DNA from: an uncultured Paraprevotella sp.
GTDB taxonomy: Bacteria > Bacteroidota > Bacteroidia > Bacteroidales > Bacteroidaceae
Direction of reading: 5' to 3'
NCBI GenBank assembly: GCA_900770805.1
Contig: CAAGLP010000067.1
Location: 1 to 14,339, forward strand
DNA length: 14,339 bases
The notes under the pieces were generated by a model. That model saw only the letters and a program-made list of their open reading frames with translations. It did not search any database and was not told the origin of the DNA. The position numbers and the translations under genes are program-made. Positions 1 to 6,714 of the stretch are shown here, piece after piece. Each line of letters starts with the position of its first letter. Within the stretch, counting starts at the first letter, position 1.

Positions 1-91
1 AAATTGGTTATATTCATTTGATTTTTGTTTGATTTCAATGTTTATGCTTGATATGTTTTGGGGTGACAGGGAGGGGATATGATTATCTGTC

Positions 92-1702
92 CTACGGTGT
101 CACTTTTGTCAGAGGTGGTTGTCCACATCCGTTAGGCGAACGTATACGCAACACCTTAGCTACGGTAGGTGCCACGTGGTCAACGGTAACTGGCGTTTCC
201 ACCTTGCATGCCTCAAAGCTGGTGCCCATGAAGAAAAGAGGGAAGGCAACATAGCTCTCTCTTGAAACATTCTCCTTGACACTTCCAGGAGCGCTGTTCA
301 CTCCAGCAACAGACCATCCTGGAGCTATCTGGATCATTATGTCGCCCGAGCGGTGTGGATTATAGGCATTGCGCAGTTTGGATATGCCCGGAGTCCAAGC
401 TCCAAGGGAAAGGCGTTGACTGGTATAGACGTCCTTAACTCCTGCCAACTGGATAATGAAGGCAGAACTCATATCCAGCAGTTCCGTCATATTCACGTTG
501 CGCTGCTCTATGAGTTTGCGATTGAGATATATTTCGTTACCAAGACTGCTTTCCACCCATTGACCTTGGCCATAGACTGCAACGAGATACATGTTCAGCA
601 ACATCTCTACTCGGTGCATGTCAAAGGTGCCTGATGGTATGCGGTATTTAGACAAGTTATTGGAAACAGGCTCTTCGCAATAACCAGTTCCTGTTACCAC
701 GAAAAGTGCCCTACCCTTTCCTACACTTTTCTCTACGTTATCAATGAGTTGTCCAAGAGCCTCGTCAAGACGCACATAGGTATCCTGCAGTTCCATCGGA
801 TACTCCGAAACCGAACGATGGTCGTAGGTTCCGGCGTAATAAGTAACGGAAAGCATATCCGTAATAGCATCCAGTCCCATACCAGAAGACGTGATGCAAT
901 GAGAAACGAAACGGTTAACTTCCTCATTGATCATACCACTGGTAATGAACTCGCGATAGGCACGTTGTCCCTTGAACTTGTGGGAGAAGGGGCTTTTCAT
1001 TCCTCCGGACACGAAGTAACTGAAATTACCTACCACTTCATTTGACGGTGTCCAGGTTATGTCTCCGATACGATTCTGCAGGGAATTGTACCGGCTATAT
1101 GTCAATGCCCATGAGGGGAACTCACCATAATACGAGGTAGAACACCATTGGCCTGTCAAATCATTAAGCCAGAAACATGCATCGGCGGCATGACCAGCAG
1201 AAAGTATGGCTGCATCACGGAAGGGAGAGACGCTCAAAACAATGCCCTTACCCTCTGTAGCCACCTTTAATTCATCACCCATAGTAGAAACACTCAGATA
1301 TACGGGTGAGGAATTTTCTGCAGTAAGGTGCCCCTGATAGTCCTTATCGTCCACACAATATATAGGACGCAAACTTTGACGGTCGAGCCATCGCTCGGCA
1401 GGAATACCATTATCGTACGGAGCGGTTCCGCTATGCAAACATGCTGTTGCACTAGCCCTATCTGGGCGTGCGAAAGGATATTCTGCATGAGTGTACATGC
1501 ATCCCTCCTGCATCAGACGTCGAAAACCACGGTCGCCATAAAGCGGCGAGAATGCCTCCATGTAGTCAGAGCGCAGTTGGTCTATCATTACATTGACGAC
1601 CAAACGCGGCAATGCAGGTGCAGTCTGTGCCTCTACTCCATAAATAGAGAAGAGCACAGCCAAAGTGGTGAATAGTCTGTTATATGTAGAAAACGGTTTC
1701 AT
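92..1702 (-). CDS. Secreted PafA-like alkaline phosphatase family protein, predicted catalytically dead
   Basis: 536 residues, close to the roughly 546 of PafA-type phosphatases, so full length. A signal peptide covers residues 1-25 (cleavage likely after VEA), predicting a periplasmic or exported protein. The fold is recognisable: LVVNVMIDQLRSDY at 34-47, AILSAGH at 165-171, a TGQW...SYY block at 184-192, QDTYVRLD at 306-313 and PLFFMG at 488-493 all align with PafA. Compared with PafA (recalled from memory), only the first metal Asp survives (Asp41). The nucleophile Thr position is Arg82, the Asn is Glu103, the Lys/Arg pair is Phe161/Asp163, and the other metal ligands are Thr292, Arg296, Thr339, Gly340 and Glu477. 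The reading frame is intact, so this is a conserved non-catalytic protein rather than a pseudogene. The ATG overlaps the TGA of the upstream DUF4105 gene by 4 bases, implying coupled translation. Family assignment is firm; the role is unknown, possibly binding or scaffolding in the envelope. Confidence 0.85.
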   Translation of the reverse strand: MKPFSTYNRLFTTLAVLFSIYGVEAQTAPALPRLVVNVMIDQLRSDYMEAFSPLYGDRGFRRLMQEGCMYTHAEYPFARPDRASATACLHSGTAPYDNGIPAERWLDRQSLRPIYCVDDKDYQGHLTAENSSPVYLSVSTMGDELKVATEGKGIVLSVSPFRDAAILSAGHAADACFWLNDLTGQWCSTSYYGEFPSWALTYSRYNSLQNRIGDITWTPSNEVVGNFSYFVSGGMKSPFSHKFKGQRAYREFITSGMINEEVNRFVSHCITSSGMGLDAITDMLSVTYYAGTYDHRSVSEYPMELQDTYVRLDEALGQLIDNVEKSVGKGRALFVVTGTGYCEEPVSNNLSKYRIPSGTFDMHRVEMLLNMYLVAVYGQGQWVESSLGNEIYLNRKLIEQRNVNMTELLDMSSAFIIQLAGVKDVYTSQRLSLGAWTPGISKLRNAYNPHRSGDIMIQIAPGWSVAGVNSAPGSVKENVSRESYVAFPLFFMGTSFEACKVETPVTVDHVAPTVAKVLRIRSPNGCGQPPLTKVTP

Positions 1703-2931
1703 CTCTTTTTCCTTGACGTATTCCTACGGGACCTGCCTTTGGAAGACACAGCGACACAGGGGCGGCCGTAGTGAAATATATAAGAAATCTGCCTACTCAG
1801 CAAAATAGCCAATATCGGTATAATAAGCATACCCATATGCTGTGGCATCCATGGAATAAACAACAGGAACACAGCCATCCACACTGCCATAAAATGATGC
1901 CATAGGGTCTGGCGGTCATTCCATGCTGCCTTTATCACAAAAGGTAAAGCTATCAGTGGCAGTGGATTAAGAACTCCAACTAACCAGTTGCTATCCACTG
2001 TAGGATGTGAAGAAAACAGGAACATAAACAGAATGAGGCATCCTGCCAATCCATGAGCCAACATCAGTACAACATCCAAAAGCCAGAACATTCTGCGAAT
2101 CATAAACTCCACAGCCATTATAATGACAGCTACGGCAAAGACAAGCCATCCAAGTTCTACTGGAGACAGAGGGAAATCAGCCTGCTTCTTGACTTTAGCC
2201 AGATTGAGGGGGACCACGGTCTGTGTTTCTGCAACAAGATTGCGGGTATCCTGAAATTCGTTGCGTACCACAGCCCCGTCCAATGCCTCCATGTAATACT
2301 CTGGAATAAAGCACGTGGCACGATGCGACAACAAAGTATCTACATCAGCACCAAGCAGAAAGTCATTGCCTTCCTGCGACCAGGGAAAACCTGCGGTATA
2401 CTCGTGAAGTATCTGACGATAGGTACGAGGTTCTTCCTTCCACGAGTAAACGATACTACCTTCCACACAAGACTCCACGCAATCCATCACACGGGTTGTG
2501 CAGTTGTTGGTAAGGAAATTATAGCGATAAACACGATTCTCCTTTCGGATATTCCTGTAAAGATAGTCCCTCACCTTACGGGCCTCAGCATCGGTAAGGT
2601 TCAATACCTGGGCTACCACACTGCTACCACGTGCCTCGTACTCACGAACAAAATATTCCCAGGGAACTGCCATGCAGATATAGTCTGTCTCACCAAGAAC
2701 AAACTTCCAAACGAAATACTCTGTATTGAAATCAAAGACGCCGTAGTTGAATACATGGTCATCCCCCCCATCCAAATCCTGAACACGAATAGCTGTATGC
2801 CCATAAAGGGAATACACTTCCTGACCGGGGGAGCATGTGAGCACGCTAACCCTGATATTTCCTATACTGTCCGCAGCACACAGGGGCAGAAGGCCAAAGA
2901 CAAATGCTATGATTAGCAATATACGTTTCAT
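1699..2931 (-). CDS. DUF4105 (Lnb N-terminal periplasmic-like) protein with C-terminal membrane domain
   Basis: 410 residues from the MKR start. An ATG 39 bases upstream is in frame, but it lies upstream of the -7 element at 2939-2946 and adds residues before an otherwise perfect signal peptide, so I chose 2931. Residues 1-20 are the signal peptide (cleavage after CAA). The DUF4105 domain spans about 21-250, with the family's YSLYGHTAIRV block (His45), NYGVFDF (62-68) and NNCTTR (Asn143, Cys144). The conserved His and Cys resemble a papain-like/NlpC-P60 arrangement, but no activity has been shown from this sequence. About five hydrophobic segments follow (roughly 260-278, 283-307, 316-334, 347-362, 366-386), ending in a very basic tail (399-410). 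The expected topology is a periplasmic domain anchored in the inner membrane. It is the first gene of a two-gene unit with the PafA-like gene (4-base overlap). Function is unknown beyond the family. Confidence 0.88.
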   Translation of the reverse strand: MKRILLIIAFVFGLLPLCAADSIGNIRVSVLTCSPGQEVYSLYGHTAIRVQDLDGGDDHVFNYGVFDFNTEYFVWKFVLGETDYICMAVPWEYFVREYEARGSSVVAQVLNLTDAEARKVRDYLYRNIRKENRVYRYNFLTNNCTTRVMDCVESCVEGSIVYSWKEEPRTYRQILHEYTAGFPWSQEGNDFLLGADVDTLLSHRATCFIPEYYMEALDGAVVRNEFQDTRNLVAETQTVVPLNLAKVKKQADFPLSPVELGWLVFAVAVIIMAVEFMIRRMFWLLDVVLMLAHGLAGCLILFMFLFSSHPTVDSNWLVGVLNPLPLIALPFVIKAAWNDRQTLWHHFMAVWMAVFLLFIPWMPQHMGMLIIPILAILLSRQISYIFHYGRPCVAVSSKGRSRRNTSRKKR

Positions 2932-2938
2932 TCGGGCG

Positions 2939-2946
2939 CAAAGATA
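2939..2946 (-). promoter_or_regulatory. -7 element TATCTTTG of the DUF4105 gene
   Basis: On the minus strand this reads TATCTTTG, a full match to the Bacteroidetes TAnnTTTG -7 box, ending 7 bases before the ATG at 2931. No TTTG is present 19-21 bases further upstream, so the -33 part is missing or weak. If used, transcription would begin within a few bases of the start codon, giving a nearly leaderless mRNA. Confidence 0.5.
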
Positions 2947-3028
2947 GTAAAAATAAACTGCATTTGGCATTAGTCACTATAAATATATATTAAAATAGGT
3001 ATAACGCTGCCAAATAAGGACAGGCGTC

Positions 3029-3060
3029 TTTGGTCGTTTGAAAGTTTTATCTTACCTTTG
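3029..3060 (+). promoter_or_regulatory. Consensus Bacteroidetes promoter of the OMP-lptC-CNNM operon
   Basis: TTTG at 3029-3032, exactly 20 bases, then TACCTTTG at 3053-3060. This matches TTTG-N19-21-TAnnTTTG completely. The predicted transcription start is about 3065-3068. The site also excludes the in-frame TTG at 3058 as a start, because that codon lies inside the -7 box. Confidence 0.8.
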
Positions 3061-3084
3061 CACACGCACAAAAACTATACACCC

Positions 3085-4467
3085 TTGAATAACATTAGAA
3101 TCAACAAAACCATCCGCTTCATTATAGCACTTGCCGTAACCCTGTGTTGCGTTCATGCACATTCACAGAACGGAGCCAGCAACTCATCTTATTCTCGTTT
3201 CGGTTTGGGACTGCTCAACGACCAGTCACAAGGTTGGAACAAAGCCATGGGAGGAGTTGGTGTGGCATTACCCTCCGGCAACAAACTGAACACGATGAAC
3301 CCTGCGTCATACGCACACATTGACTCACTGAGTTTCATTCTGGACCTCGGCATGTCCGGACATTTCGGACGCATGAGCATGGCAGGAAGCGGCATCAATG
3401 TCAACAATGCCAGTTTTGACTATTTGGCAGCAGGTCTGAGATTACGCAAGAATCTTGGTCTATCATTCGGTTTCAAGCCCTATAGTTCCATTGGATATAA
3501 TTACACCACCACAAGCGACGAGGCGTACCGCGACCAAACAACTGGCGAACTGGTACGTAACACAACCAATTATCAGGGCAAGGGTGGATTGAATCAGGTG
3601 TTCGTCGGAATTGGTTGGAAACCGTTCTCAAATTTCTCTATAGGCACCAACTTTGGAATTTTATGGGGAGGATACGACCATGTGATGATGCAACAATTCA
3701 CTGTAGACAACTCTACCAGCAGCAACTTTGACGGATTCAACTTCATCCAGCACGCAGATGTTATAAGCTACAAATTGGATTTTGGTGCACAGTATGCCTT
3801 CCGTGTAAGCTCACAGGACTGGCTAACCTTAGGCGCCACAGTGGGGTTGGGACACGAATTTGACGGTGATGCTTTCCTGTACAGATTCATGACAAGCGGC
3901 GACACACTGCGTGTAGAAGGAGAGGAAAACGGCTTTGACATACCCATGAGCTATGCCGGAGGTATAGCATGGCAACACAAGAACAACCTCATCGTTTCTG
4001 CAGATTTCCATTATCAGACATGGGGAGACTGTCGTGTACCAGCTATGGTAGTGACCGGCAACGACGTCACATACCCCAGCACCGACAAAATGTACAAAAA
4101 CCATTATATGGTAAAGGCTGGTGTGGAGTACACCCCTAATCCATTGGCTACAAAAGGATACTACAACAGAATAAAGTATCGCATGGGTGTTTCATATAGT
4201 AGCCCATATATGAATATTCCATTGGGAAATGGCAATGCATCTACAATACATGAAGGACCTAATGAATTATGTCTTAGCGTTGGTATGGGATTGCCACTTA
4301 ACAACTTCATAAACAATCGCGCAGGCATAAAATCAATGGTAAACTTAGGTTTGCAATGGTTGCGCCGTTCACCCAGTTCACAGAATCTGGTAACCGAAAA
4401 CTATTTTGTACTGAATCTCGGTGTTACATTCAACGAGCGTTGGTTCATGAAGTTCAAGATTCAGTAA
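3085..4467 (+). CDS. Outer-membrane beta-barrel protein (FadL/OMP-transport-like, Bacteroidetes type)
   Basis: 460 residues if started at the TTG at 3085; there is no ATG in frame before residue 55. This start gives a clean signal peptide (basic IRINKTIR, then FIIALAVTLCCVHA, cleavage near HAHS/Q at 27-28) and lies about 20 bases after the predicted transcription start. After cleavage come SSYSRFGLGLLND and a KAMGGVGVALPSG/NPASY block, the N-terminal signature of a barrel family that often sits next to lptC in Bacteroidales. The rest is alternating amphipathic strands with aromatic girdles. It ends in FMKFKIQ, a terminal beta-signal typical of BAM-assembled barrels. A hydrophobic-compound or lipid porin role like FadL is possible, but the substrate cannot be read from the sequence. 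First gene of an operon; lptC begins 7 bases after its stop. The start codon is the least certain point. Confidence 0.8.
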   Translation: MNNIRINKTIRFIIALAVTLCCVHAHSQNGASNSSYSRFGLGLLNDQSQGWNKAMGGVGVALPSGNKLNTMNPASYAHIDSLSFILDLGMSGHFGRMSMAGSGINVNNASFDYLAAGLRLRKNLGLSFGFKPYSSIGYNYTTTSDEAYRDQTTGELVRNTTNYQGKGGLNQVFVGIGWKPFSNFSIGTNFGILWGGYDHVMMQQFTVDNSTSSNFDGFNFIQHADVISYKLDFGAQYAFRVSSQDWLTLGATVGLGHEFDGDAFLYRFMTSGDTLRVEGEENGFDIPMSYAGGIAWQHKNNLIVSADFHYQTWGDCRVPAMVVTGNDVTYPSTDKMYKNHYMVKAGVEYTPNPLATKGYYNRIKYRMGVSYSSPYMNIPLGNGNASTIHEGPNELCLSVGMGLPLNNFINNRAGIKSMVNLGLQWLRRSPSSQNLVTENYFVLNLGVTFNERWFMKFKIQ

Positions 4468-4474
4468 TCCCCAC

Positions 4475-5254
4475 ATGGACAGCGACAGTTCCCATTTGCA
4501 TTCAAAACATTTACGCATCTCACCACTTTGGTGGCTGGGATGCTTCTTCATACTACCATGCATCTTCGCATGTACCTCGGGAGAGGTCAGACCTACACAG
4601 AAAGTCAAAACCGCAGACTCCCTGCCATTCATGCATAGCGTGGGAGTAAGCACGCTCATATCCGACTCTGGAATAATACGTTACCATCTGGTAGCAGAGG
4701 AATGGGATATATATACGCCGGCCGGCCAAGCCGCAACATGGAAATTCATAAAGGGACTTCTGATGCTCAGATTGGACGAGGAGCAAAACGTCGACCTTTA
4801 TGTTCAGGCAGACACAGCATATCTTCACCAACAACGCACATGGGAATTACGTGGCAGAGTGCGCATACGTAATGTTCAAGGAACAAAGTTTAATACGGAA
4901 GAGCTTTTCTGGGACCTGAACAAGCACGAGATGTGGAATCACGCCTACATGACAATTATCACACCTGAACGAACTCTGGAAGGCACAGAATTCCGCAGTA
5001 ATGAGCAGATGACACGTTATTCTGTAGCAAACTCCAAGGGAGACTTCCCCATGTCGGATGCAGAGGGAGGCAGCCCAACACCTACAGACTCCACAATAAA
5101 TGCAAATACTCCGGCACAAAACCCTACCGTGCCTTCTACCCAACCCATAGGCACCCAGGCACATCCACCGCTTAAGCCACGCAACCCCAATGCAGCGCCA
5201 GTAAAACTTTTGGCTCCTGCACCTACTAAATATGATTTCAAGAAAGAGAAATAG
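4475..5254 (+). CDS. lptC: LPS export ABC transporter periplasmic protein LptC (lipoprotein)
   Basis: 259 residues. LptC forms part of the periplasmic bridge, receiving lipopolysaccharide from the LptBFG transporter and passing it to LptA. A basic N-terminus and a hydrophobic stretch (17-32) end in IFAC, a lipobox with Cys33, so the protein is probably lipid-anchored rather than held by a transmembrane helix as in E. coli. The LptC core is about 48-185: DSGIIRYHLVAEEW (64-77), ADTAYL (112-117) with WELRGRVRI (123-131), and TEELFWDLNKHEMW (141-154) with LEGTEFRSN (168-176), the usual beta-jellyroll repeats. Residues about 195-250 are a Pro/Thr/Ala-rich, probably disordered tail, making it longer than enterobacterial LptC (about 190). 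It lies 7 bases after the barrel gene and 2 bases before the CNNM gene, so it is co-transcribed with both. Confidence 0.88.
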   Translation: MDSDSSHLHSKHLRISPLWWLGCFFILPCIFACTSGEVRPTQKVKTADSLPFMHSVGVSTLISDSGIIRYHLVAEEWDIYTPAGQAATWKFIKGLLMLRLDEEQNVDLYVQADTAYLHQQRTWELRGRVRIRNVQGTKFNTEELFWDLNKHEMWNHAYMTIITPERTLEGTEFRSNEQMTRYSVANSKGDFPMSDAEGGSPTPTDSTINANTPAQNPTVPSTQPIGTQAHPPLKPRNPNAAPVKLLAPAPTKYDFKKEK

Positions 5255-5256
5255 AC

Positions 5257-6495
5257 ATGCTTGACACATACAACACTCTCTTTATAGAGATATTCATAGT
5301 ACTGATGTTTTCCGCCTTCTTTTCTGGTACGGAGATTGCATTCGTATCCAGCAATAAGATGCGCTTTGAAATGGAACGCGAAGACGGCGGAATAACGTCA
5401 CGTATCATTGATATTTTCTATAAGCACCCACATGACTTCATATCCACCATATTGGTAGGAAATAACATTGCGCTGGTCATATATGGTATCCTAATGGCAA
5501 AACTGATAGACGGTCTGGTACTGCAAACCATAATCAGTACCCTGATAGTCCTCTTTACCGGAGAATTCCTTCCGAAGATGCTTTTCCGCATCAACCCCAA
5601 CGGGATGCTTCGCGTATGTGCCTTTCCAGCAATGCTTTTCTACATCCTGCTATGGCCCATCAGCAAGTTTGCCAGTGGATTATCCCATATACTGCTATTC
5701 CTGTTTGGCATGCATGTTCCAAAAGAAAAAGTAGACGAAGGGTTCCGCAAGGCCGATCTGGACCACTTGATACAGAGCAACATTGACAATATTGACAACG
5801 AAGACATGCTGGAAGACGAGGTAAAGATTTTCCAGAATGCGTTGGATTTCCGTAATGTTAAGGTACGAGACTGCATTGTGCCACGTACCGAAATAGTTGC
5901 CGTTGACATGGATGCCACACTATCCGAAATACGTAACCAATTCACAGACAGCGGAATGTCAAAACTCATTATCTACAAGGAAGATCTGGATGACATTGTT
6001 GGTTTTCTGCATTCCAGCGAGATGTTCCGTCTGGCACCAAACGACGATTGGACACGTTGTATACGAGAAACTCCCATTGTACCCGAAACCATGTCTGCAC
6101 AAAAGCTTCTGTCCATGCTCATGAGCCAGAAGAAATCCATTGCAGTTGTTGTGGATGAGTTTGGTGGAACATCAGGCATTGTCACAGTAGAGGATCTTGT
6201 GGAAGAAATATTCGGTGATATCGAAGACGAACACGACAGCAACAACTACATTGCCAAGCAACTACCCACTGGCGAATACCATATTTCCGCACGAATGGAG
6301 ATAGAAAAGGTAAATGACGTTCTGGACATCGATCTACCTGAAAGCGACGACTACCTCACCGTAGGTGGTTGGATATTGAATGAATACCAGAGTTTCCCAA
6401 AACTCAATGAGGTAATACAATGCGGCAATTGGAACGTGAAGGTCATAAAGAAAACTGCTAATAAAATTGAAGAAATATTGCTCTCACGAAAATAG
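5257..6495 (+). CDS. CNNM / CBS-pair / CorC_HlyC transporter-associated membrane protein (hemolysin family)
   Basis: 412 residues, the full three-domain family architecture. The CNNM membrane domain is about 5-190, with FFSGTEIAF (21-29), the GNN motif (68-70), GEFLPK (102-107) and further hydrophobic segments at 120-135 and 140-151. A CBS pair follows: CBS1 about 205-260 starting at IVPRTEIVAVD, and CBS2 about 265-325 with the near-invariant VVVDEFGGTSGIVTVEDLVE (297-316) and EEIFGDIEDEHD. The CorC_HlyC domain is about 335-410. CNNM/CorC proteins export Mg2+ (often with Na+ exchange), and their CBS pairs bind Mg-ATP; the old name hemolysin does not imply toxin activity. The related Bacteroidetes protein GldE has the same layout, but nothing here links this gene to gliding. 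It starts 2 bases after lptC and is last in the operon. Confidence 0.9.
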   Translation: MLDTYNTLFIEIFIVLMFSAFFSGTEIAFVSSNKMRFEMEREDGGITSRIIDIFYKHPHDFISTILVGNNIALVIYGILMAKLIDGLVLQTIISTLIVLFTGEFLPKMLFRINPNGMLRVCAFPAMLFYILLWPISKFASGLSHILLFLFGMHVPKEKVDEGFRKADLDHLIQSNIDNIDNEDMLEDEVKIFQNALDFRNVKVRDCIVPRTEIVAVDMDATLSEIRNQFTDSGMSKLIIYKEDLDDIVGFLHSSEMFRLAPNDDWTRCIRETPIVPETMSAQKLLSMLMSQKKSIAVVVDEFGGTSGIVTVEDLVEEIFGDIEDEHDSNNYIAKQLPTGEYHISARMEIEKVNDVLDIDLPESDDYLTVGGWILNEYQSFPKLNEVIQCGNWNVKVIKKTANKIEEILLSRK

Positions 6496-6635
6496 CAAAA
6501 AGCAGAGCATTGGCATGTATAATGCGGCACTGTTACCAATATCACATAGGGCGCCAAGACATGATTCGGACAAAGTTTTAGGGTTACCAAAGAAATAAAT
6601 ACCAATTTATATAAGGTATATCCAAGAAAATTCAT

Positions 6636-6643
6636 TAACTTTG
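6636..6643 (+). promoter_or_regulatory. -7 element TAACTTTG upstream of the foldase gene
   Basis: TAACTTTG fits the TAnnTTTG box. No clear TTTG lies 19-21 bases upstream. The predicted start of transcription near 6649 would give a leader of about 65 bases that is very A-rich just before the ATG at 6715, as in well-translated Bacteroidetes mRNAs without Shine-Dalgarno sites. The preceding intergenic part (6496-6635) shows no terminator hairpin that I could identify. Confidence 0.6.
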
Positions 6644-6714
6644 TGCCCTAAATGCGCATAAAAACGCACAGATAACGAGAACAAATAATAATAAAACATA
6701 AACAACAAAACAAA

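Noticed and set aside
48..254. Small plus-strand open frame at the left edge
   Set aside because: Most of it lies antisense to the 3' end of the PafA-like gene, and it has no recognisable domain or promoter. The first 91 bases are A/T-rich and show no clear terminator or gene.
2053..2916. Long plus-strand open frame (287 codons) opposite the DUF4105 gene
   Set aside because: It is fully antisense to a well-supported gene, has no signal, domain or promoter, and its composition follows the complementary codons. A shadow frame.
5257..6495. Calling the CNNM/CBS protein GldE or a hemolysin
   Set aside because: The domain layout is shared by the whole CNNM/CorC family. Nothing in the window links it to gliding, and hemolysin is a historical label.
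6532..6590. Two copies of GTTACCAA upstream of the foldase gene (6532-6539 and 6583-6590) as regulator sites
   Set aside because: The repeats are short, far from the -7 box and in A/T-rich sequence, so chance is likely.
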